Origin: Bacillota bacterium
GTDB taxonomy: Bacteria > Bacillota > Clostridia > Acetivibrionales > DSM-1351
Reading direction: 5' to 3'
DNA: 11,514 bases
Assembly (NCBI GenBank): GCA_023395575.1
Contig: JAEWZA010000216.1
Coordinates: forward strand, 1 to 11,514
Part shown: positions 8,342-11,514 of the stretch, piece after piece
How the letters are laid out: each line of letters starts with the position of its first letter
How positions within the stretch are numbered: position 1 is the stretch's first letter
The notes under the pieces: generated by a model
The model's input: the letters and a program-made list of their open reading frames with translations, nothing else
Told to the model about the DNA's origin: nothing
The model's database searches: none
Made by a program: the position numbers and the translations under genes

Positions 8342-8370
8342 ATAATAGCAAATTCTACATATAAAGTCAA
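8342..8370 (-). promoter_or_regulatory. Sigma-A-type promoter of the agrD-like gene at 8206-8310
   Basis: TTGACT (8365-8370) and TATTAT (8342-8347) are spaced by exactly 17 bp on the minus strand, five of six matches each. Transcription would begin about 12-15 bases before the ribosome site, leaving a short leader. The layout mirrors that of the other peptide gene. Confidence 0.7.
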
Positions 8371-8499
8371 TGCTTACTATCAAAAATATGTGAAAGTCAT
8401 AAAAAAATATAATAATATGTAAGAATTCCAAAAAATATAGTGAAAATTGCTTTGTATAAAAAAGATAGAAGCTAAAAATTTTCTTTGATGAATAAAATT

Positions 8500-8557
8500 A
8501 AAAAACCGAAAAAATACATGTACCATAATTAAGTACATGTATTTATTTCGGTTTTTT
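8500..8557 (-). terminator. Intrinsic terminator of the agrB-proximal agrD-like gene
   Basis: Positions 8533-8557 and 8500-8523 form an almost perfect stem of about 24 bp with a 9-base loop, ending in CCG and a run of U on the minus strand. It begins 15 bases after the TAA of the peptide gene. A matching A-run on the 5' side means it could also work on the + strand, but no + strand gene ends here. It contains TACATGTA in the upper stem, as in the terminator at 8130-8181. Confidence 0.8.
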
Positions 8558-8572
8558 ATAGGTCAAAATATA

Positions 8573-8680
8573 TTAATTTGACTTCGGTTCAAAGTATAAA
8601 ATAGTTTTAGCAGCAGCGCCAGCTAGTCCCGCCATAAGTATAGAACTTAAACCAATTAGTTTTAATAAACTTCTTTTCAC
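8573..8680 (-). CDS. agrD: AgrD-like autoinducing peptide precursor, copy nearer agrB (35 aa, no cysteine)
   Basis: A 35-residue precursor found by direct reading. GTG start at 8680, AGGTGG at 8689-8694 eight bases upstream, TAA stop. The leader MKRSLLKLIGLS is cationic and amphipathic, followed by an Ala/Gly-rich stretch and the core AAAKTILYFEPKSN. Aligned without gaps to the copy at 8206-8310, it shares 18 of 33 residues, including Lys25-Thr26 and Phe30-Glu-Pro-Lys33. There is no cysteine, and no serine between residue 13 and the predicted cut site after Phe30. The only hydroxyl side chains available for ring closure are Thr26 and Tyr29, and Thr26 gives a five-residue ring TILYF. The tail after the cut is five residues. 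The gene has its own promoter and terminator and lies 228 bp downstream of agrB. It could alternatively be a linear signalling peptide. Confidence 0.85.
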   Translation of the reverse strand: MKRSLLKLIGLSSILMAGLAGAAAKTILYFEPKSN

Positions 8681-8716
8681 TTTTAAATCCACCTTTCATA
8701 TTTTTTAACAAACCTA

Positions 8717-8745
8717 ATAATGTCTTATATAACACAATTTGTCAA
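8717..8745 (-). promoter_or_regulatory. Sigma-A-type promoter of the agrD-like gene at 8573-8680
   Basis: A perfect TTGACA (8740-8745) and CATTAT (8717-8722) are spaced by 17 bp on the minus strand. The distance from the -35 element to the start codon is 65 bp, against 60 bp in the sister cassette. The -10 element is the weaker part (four of six). Confidence 0.65.
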
Positions 8746-8870
8746 TACCTTTTTTAATATTTATAAAATACCATATACTTACAAATTATGTTAAGGTGCT
8801 ATATTAAATAAGTTGAGGCGGAAAAATATAAAAATAAAAATGAAAAAAATTTTTTATTGAGCATAAAAAT

Positions 8871-8904
8871 AATATTAGTGGTGATACAATAGTATTCTAA
8901 TATT
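8871..8904 (-). terminator. Weak candidate terminator after agrB
   Basis: CTAATATT (8897-8904) and AATATTAG (8871-8878) form an 8-bp all-weak stem with an 18-base loop, followed on the minus strand by AUUUUUAUG. It starts four bases after the agrB stop codon. The low stem stability makes it doubtful, but together with the promoter downstream it suggests that agrB and the peptide genes are separate units. Confidence 0.35.
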
Positions 8905-8908
8905 TTTG

Positions 8909-9499
8909 TTATGCATTCACAGCTGAATCATTATTGACTCTACTATTTGAAATATTTTTTATCATTTGATACAATGCAAGCAAATATACTTGAAGTACGC
9001 TTACTAATAAAATCTGACTATCTAATAAAAAATAATCTAGAATTAGAGCTAAAAATGTAAATAAAACTGTTAATAATTTGCTCACTGTTTTCTTTTCTTC
9101 GACTTTTTTAGTGCGAACAGGTGCAATTATTAAACCAACTATGGGCAGTAAAATCAAAAATGATATATTAATGGTGTTAGGTATTATATTTAATTTTCCG
9201 ACAAATATACTAATTGCTATAGTTGCAAATGACATAAATATACAAAAAATCTCACTTTTTGCATGATAGCCTGCCAAGAAGGGACGTAACATTAAAATAC
9301 CAATAAAGGCGATAAAACATTCTTTAGTTAATAATAAGCAAGAAAAAATAATGAATATTAATATAAATTTATATGAATCTGAAAAGATGCATACCAAGCC
9401 ATGGCGAATCCGTTTTTCTTCTAGCTCCGAATACTCTTGATTTTTTACTACTGCGTCTGCTAACTTATTTGCAAGCTTTCTGTAAAATGTAATTTCCAA
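8909..9499 (-). CDS. agrB: AgrB-type membrane peptide-processing endopeptidase
   Basis: Integral membrane cysteine endopeptidase that cuts the C-terminal tail from AgrD-type precursors and helps to close the ring and export the product. The 196-residue protein has several hydrophobic segments (about 42-58, 60-76, 84-100, 107-126 and 140-178). It also has the catalytic signature RPFLAGYHAKSEIFC, with His79 and Cys86 seven residues apart as in staphylococcal AgrB (His77/Cys84). The second residue of the usual GGYH motif region is conserved; the first is Ala. The start is TTG at 9499, with AGGGGG at 9507-9512 seven bases upstream; no ATG gives a better fit. Unlike typical agr operons, it does not overlap agrD: the nearest peptide gene is 228 bp away with its own promoter. 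Its nucleophile acts on precursors that lack the usual cysteine. Confidence 0.93.
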   Translation of the reverse strand: MEITFYRKLANKLADAVVKNQEYSELEEKRIRHGLVCIFSDSYKFILIFIIFSCLLLTKECFIAFIGILMLRPFLAGYHAKSEIFCIFMSFATIAISIFVGKLNIIPNTINISFLILLPIVGLIIAPVRTKKVEEKKTVSKLLTVLFTFLALILDYFLLDSQILLVSVLQVYLLALYQMIKNISNSRVNNDSAVNA

Positions 9500-9543
9500 A
9501 AAAATGCCCCCTATATTATTTCTGCTTTACATTATTTTATAAT

Positions 9544-9572
9544 ATTAAAACATAAATACCCATATAGTACAA
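9544..9572 (-). promoter_or_regulatory. Candidate sigma-A-type promoter of agrB
   Basis: TTGTAC (9567-9572) and TTTAAT (9544-9549) are spaced by 17 bp on the minus strand, about 35-40 bases before the agrB ribosome site. The -35 element matches four of six and the -10 element five of six. A cluster of short inverted repeats lies directly upstream. Confidence 0.5.
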
Positions 9573-9584
9573 TAATAATTGTTT

Positions 9585-9631
9585 AATTTACTATTAAATT
9601 GTACGGCTAAATTAGCCTTTACTAAAGTAAA
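9585..9631. repeat. Three adjacent inverted repeats upstream of the agrB promoter
   Basis: Three dyads sit side by side: AATTTA-N4-TAAATT (9585-9600), GGCTAAATTAGCC (9605-9617, six-base arms around one base) and TTTACT-AA-AGTAAA (9618-9631). They end just upstream of the predicted agrB -35 element, where an operator would be expected. The middle dyad is the most convincing because of its GC ends. Chance is possible in such AT-rich DNA. Confidence 0.4.
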
Positions 9632-9872
9632 TACTGTTCCAAGGTTCAAGCCTCCATGATAATATTTATATCGTTTCTCAGGTGAAATACGCTTTTAAGC
9701 GATTTTTACAGTGTAGGTAGGAATAGACTCAAACTAAAAAAATATCGACTGATATCATAGGATATTTAGCCCATAGTAATTGGCTCAAATATAGACAATG
9801 AAATTTTAAGCAACGGGATCTCAAATAAAATTTCAGTTTAACATTCTACCCCAACTATTGACATATAGCCAT
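9632..9872. other. Non-coding stretch between agrB upstream region and leuS terminator
   Basis: No supported gene was seen here on either strand. It contains a perfect 10-bp inverted repeat, TGAAATTTTA (9799-9808) with TAAAATTTCA (9826-9835), around a 17-base loop. It also contains a 7-bp AU stem (9740-9746 with 9761-9767) followed by a U-run on the minus strand, which resembles a weak terminator. A small RNA on the minus strand is possible but not shown. Confidence 0.4.
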
Positions 9873-9926
9873 AAAAAAGTCTGAAAATTCAGAAGAGAAT
9901 TAATATCTCTAGTGGTTTTCAGACTT
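9873..9926 (-). terminator. Intrinsic terminator of leuS
   Basis: AAGTCTGAAAA (9877-9887) pairs perfectly with 9916-9926, and an inner AGAGA/TCTCT stem extends the hairpin. On the minus strand it ends in six U (9878-9873). It begins 20 bases after the leuS stop codon, which separates leuS transcription from the Agr-like locus. Confidence 0.85.
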
Positions 9927-9946
9927 GATTTTTAACAAACTAGCTT

Positions 9947-11514
9947 TTATTTTGCAACAATGTTAATTAGACGGCCTTTAACAACAATAACTTTTTTAAC
10001 TTCCTTGCCTTCTAAGAATTGTTTTATTTTATCATCGGCTAAAGCAGCAGCTTCGGTTTCGCTATTTTCAGCATTGGCAGATATATCGATTTTTCCTCTT
10101 ACAGTTCCGTTTATTTGAACGGCAAGCTCAATAGTGTCTCTAGTCAATGCTTTCTCATCGAATTCGGGCCAAGGTTGGTTGAAGATTGAATAATTATAGC
10201 CAAGCTGTTCCCATTGTTCTTCTGCAAAATGAGGAGCAAAAGGAGAAACTAATTTAACAAGGTCTGCGATAGTATCCTCAAAGAGCTTGATGTTTTTAAC
10301 CTTAACTTCTGCATCATATTTGTACAGTGCATTAACAAGCTCCATACAGCGAGAAATGGAAGTATTAAACTGGAATCTCTCTGTATCCTGTGTCGCGTTT
10401 TTTATTGCAAAATGGCGAGCATAGTTTAATTCCTTGTCGTCCTTATCCATATCAGTTCTATAGGTTTTTTGCTTTTGCTCTGAGAGGCTTTCTACCAATC
10501 TCTCTATTCTGCTGGCAAATCTTGATATTGCCTTGAGTCCATCATCACTCCATGGACCGCCATCAACATAATTAAAACCAAATCCAAGGTACATTCTGAA
10601 TATATCAGAACCATATTTACGCACATATTCATCTGGTGAAATTGTGTTACCCTTTGACTTACTCATTTTGTTTCCATCTGAACCAAGGATTGTGCCCTGA
10701 TGAACTAACGATAGGAATGGCTCGTCAAAATTAACATACCCGAGATCACGGAGTGCCTTTGTTACAAAGCGAGCATAAAGCAGATGCATTGCTGCATGCT
10801 CCGCACCCCCTACATATTTATCTACAGGCAGAATCTTATTAATCCATTCTGTATCAAAAGGTTTGTCACTGTTCTTGCTGTCTGGATATCTTAAGTAATA
10901 CCAAGAGGAACATACAAAAGTATCTAGTGTATCAGCATCTCTTTTTGCAGGACCGCCACACTTTGGACAAACTGTATTTATAAACTCATCACACTTCTTT
11001 AATGGTGATTCTCCATCTGGCTTAAACTCAACATTATATGGGAGCATAACTGGTAAATCCTTTTCAGGAACAGCAACTTCACCGCAGTGTTCACAATAAA
11101 CCACTGGTATTGGAGCGCCCCAGTATCTTTGTCTGGATACTAGCCAATCTCTTAGACGGTAATTGATTTTTAAGCTACCCTTTTTATCTGCCTCCAGCTT
11201 TTTAACAATACCAATTCTGGCATCATTGGAGGATACACCATCAAATTCTGCACTATTTACAAGTAAACCATAGTCACAGAAAGGTAGATCATCATTTTCA
11301 CCATCAGCACTTTTAATTACCCTATTTATAGGGAGACTGTATTTTGTGGCAAAGTCAAAGTCTCTTTCATCGTGAGCAGGAACAGCCATTACGCAGCCTG
11401 TACCGTAGCTTGCCAATACATAATCAGCAATCCATATTGGTACTTTTACACCTGTAATTGGATGAATAGCATACGCTCCAGTGAAGGCTCCTGTTTTTTC
11501 TTTTGTAGTAGATA
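9947..11514 (-). CDS. leuS: Leucine--tRNA ligase, 5'-truncated by the window edge
   Basis: Class I aminoacyl-tRNA synthetase that charges tRNA-Leu. Only the last ~521 residues are inside the window; the reading frame stays open to 11512, so the gene starts beyond the right edge and the TTG at 11416 is not its start. Visible parts, in order: the end of the CP1 editing domain (HPITGVKVPIWIADYVLASY, then GTGCVMAVPAHDERD with the conserved Asp of the editing pocket), RDWLVSRQRYWGAPIP, a zinc-knuckle-like pair of CxxC motifs (YCEHCGE and CPKCGG), FVCSSWYYLRYPDS, the signature KMSKSKGN (KMSKS at 10655-10669), and the helical anticodon-binding and C-terminal domains. The missing part would hold the HIGH motif. 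The gene ends at TAA (9947-9949), followed by its own terminator. Confidence 0.97.
   Translation of the reverse strand, partial: STTKEKTGAFTGAYAIHPITGVKVPIWIADYVLASYGTGCVMAVPAHDERDFDFATKYSLPINRVIKSADGENDDLPFCDYGLLVNSAEFDGVSSNDARIGIVKKLEADKKGSLKINYRLRDWLVSRQRYWGAPIPVVYCEHCGEVAVPEKDLPVMLPYNVEFKPDGESPLKKCDEFINTVCPKCGGPAKRDADTLDTFVCSSWYYLRYPDSKNSDKPFDTEWINKILPVDKYVGGAEHAAMHLLYARFVTKALRDLGYVNFDEPFLSLVHQGTILGSDGNKMSKSKGNTISPDEYVRKYGSDIFRMYLGFGFNYVDGGPWSDDGLKAISRFASRIERLVESLSEQKQKTYRTDMDKDDKELNYARHFAIKNATQDTERFQFNTSISRCMELVNALYKYDAEVKVKNIKLFEDTIADLVKLVSPFAPHFAEEQWEQLGYNYSIFNQPWPEFDEKALTRDTIELAVQINGTVRGKIDISANAENSETEAAALADDKIKQFLEGKEVKKVIVVKGRLINIVAK

Noticed and set aside
8130..8557. Shared palindrome TACATGTA in both peptide-gene terminators as a regulator operator.
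   Set aside because: It sits downstream of the genes within the terminator stem or loop, so common origin by cassette duplication explains it more simply.
9078..9266. Open frame on the + strand inside agrB (62 codons).
   Set aside because: Antisense to the membrane segments of agrB; its hydrophobic character is a mirror of the real gene and it has no supporting signals.
9642..9681. TPP-riboswitch-like words CTGAGA (9681-9676) and TTGAACCT (9649-9642) in the right order on the minus strand.
   Set aside because: The rest of the TPP core (the CTGG...TAAT...CCAGCG part) is absent and the downstream gene is agrB, not a thiamine gene.

Overview
The window is AT-rich, has strong purine-rich Shine-Dalgarno sites, and encodes a lipoteichoic-acid-synthase-type membrane enzyme plus an Agr-type peptide quorum-sensing locus. 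This points to a Gram-positive Firmicute, most likely a member of the Clostridia; I cannot fix the genus from sequence alone.

Layout. Positions 12-3143 are on the + strand: an M29-family metallo-aminopeptidase, a 153-bp gap holding a long imperfect stem-loop, and an LtaS-type phosphoglycerol transferase. Everything from 3148 to the right edge is on the minus strand. A SNF2-family helicase with an N-terminal SWIM zinc finger (3148-6381) meets the LtaS-type gene tail to tail with only 4 bp between stop codons. Upstream of it lies a 370-bp gap (6382-6751) whose folding pattern indicates a structured non-coding RNA on the minus strand. Then comes an Agr-like locus: agrB (8909-9499), two tiny agrD-like peptide genes (8573-8680 and 8206-8310, both found by reading the DNA directly), and an AgrC-type sensor kinase (6752-8101). 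A roughly 350-bp non-coding stretch rich in inverted repeats separates agrB from the leuS terminator. The window ends inside leuS, whose 5' part lies beyond the right edge.

How the genes fit together. AgrB (membrane cysteine endopeptidase with the His/Cys pair) would trim and cyclise the peptides, and the membrane kinase would sense the product. No response regulator is present in the window. The main point of interest is that the two precursors align without gaps, share 18 of 33 residues, and have no cysteine at all. At the ring position both have a threonine (Thr26) followed by four residues and then Glu-Pro-Lys. If they are cyclised as Agr peptides are, they would give five-residue threonine lactones (TFGFF and TILYF) instead of the usual cysteine thiolactone or serine lactone. 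Each peptide gene also sits in its own cassette, with a good sigma-A-type promoter, a strong ribosome site and an individual terminator. This differs from the usual overlapping agrBDCA operon. The kinase gene has almost no room for its own promoter and may depend on read-through of the second terminator.
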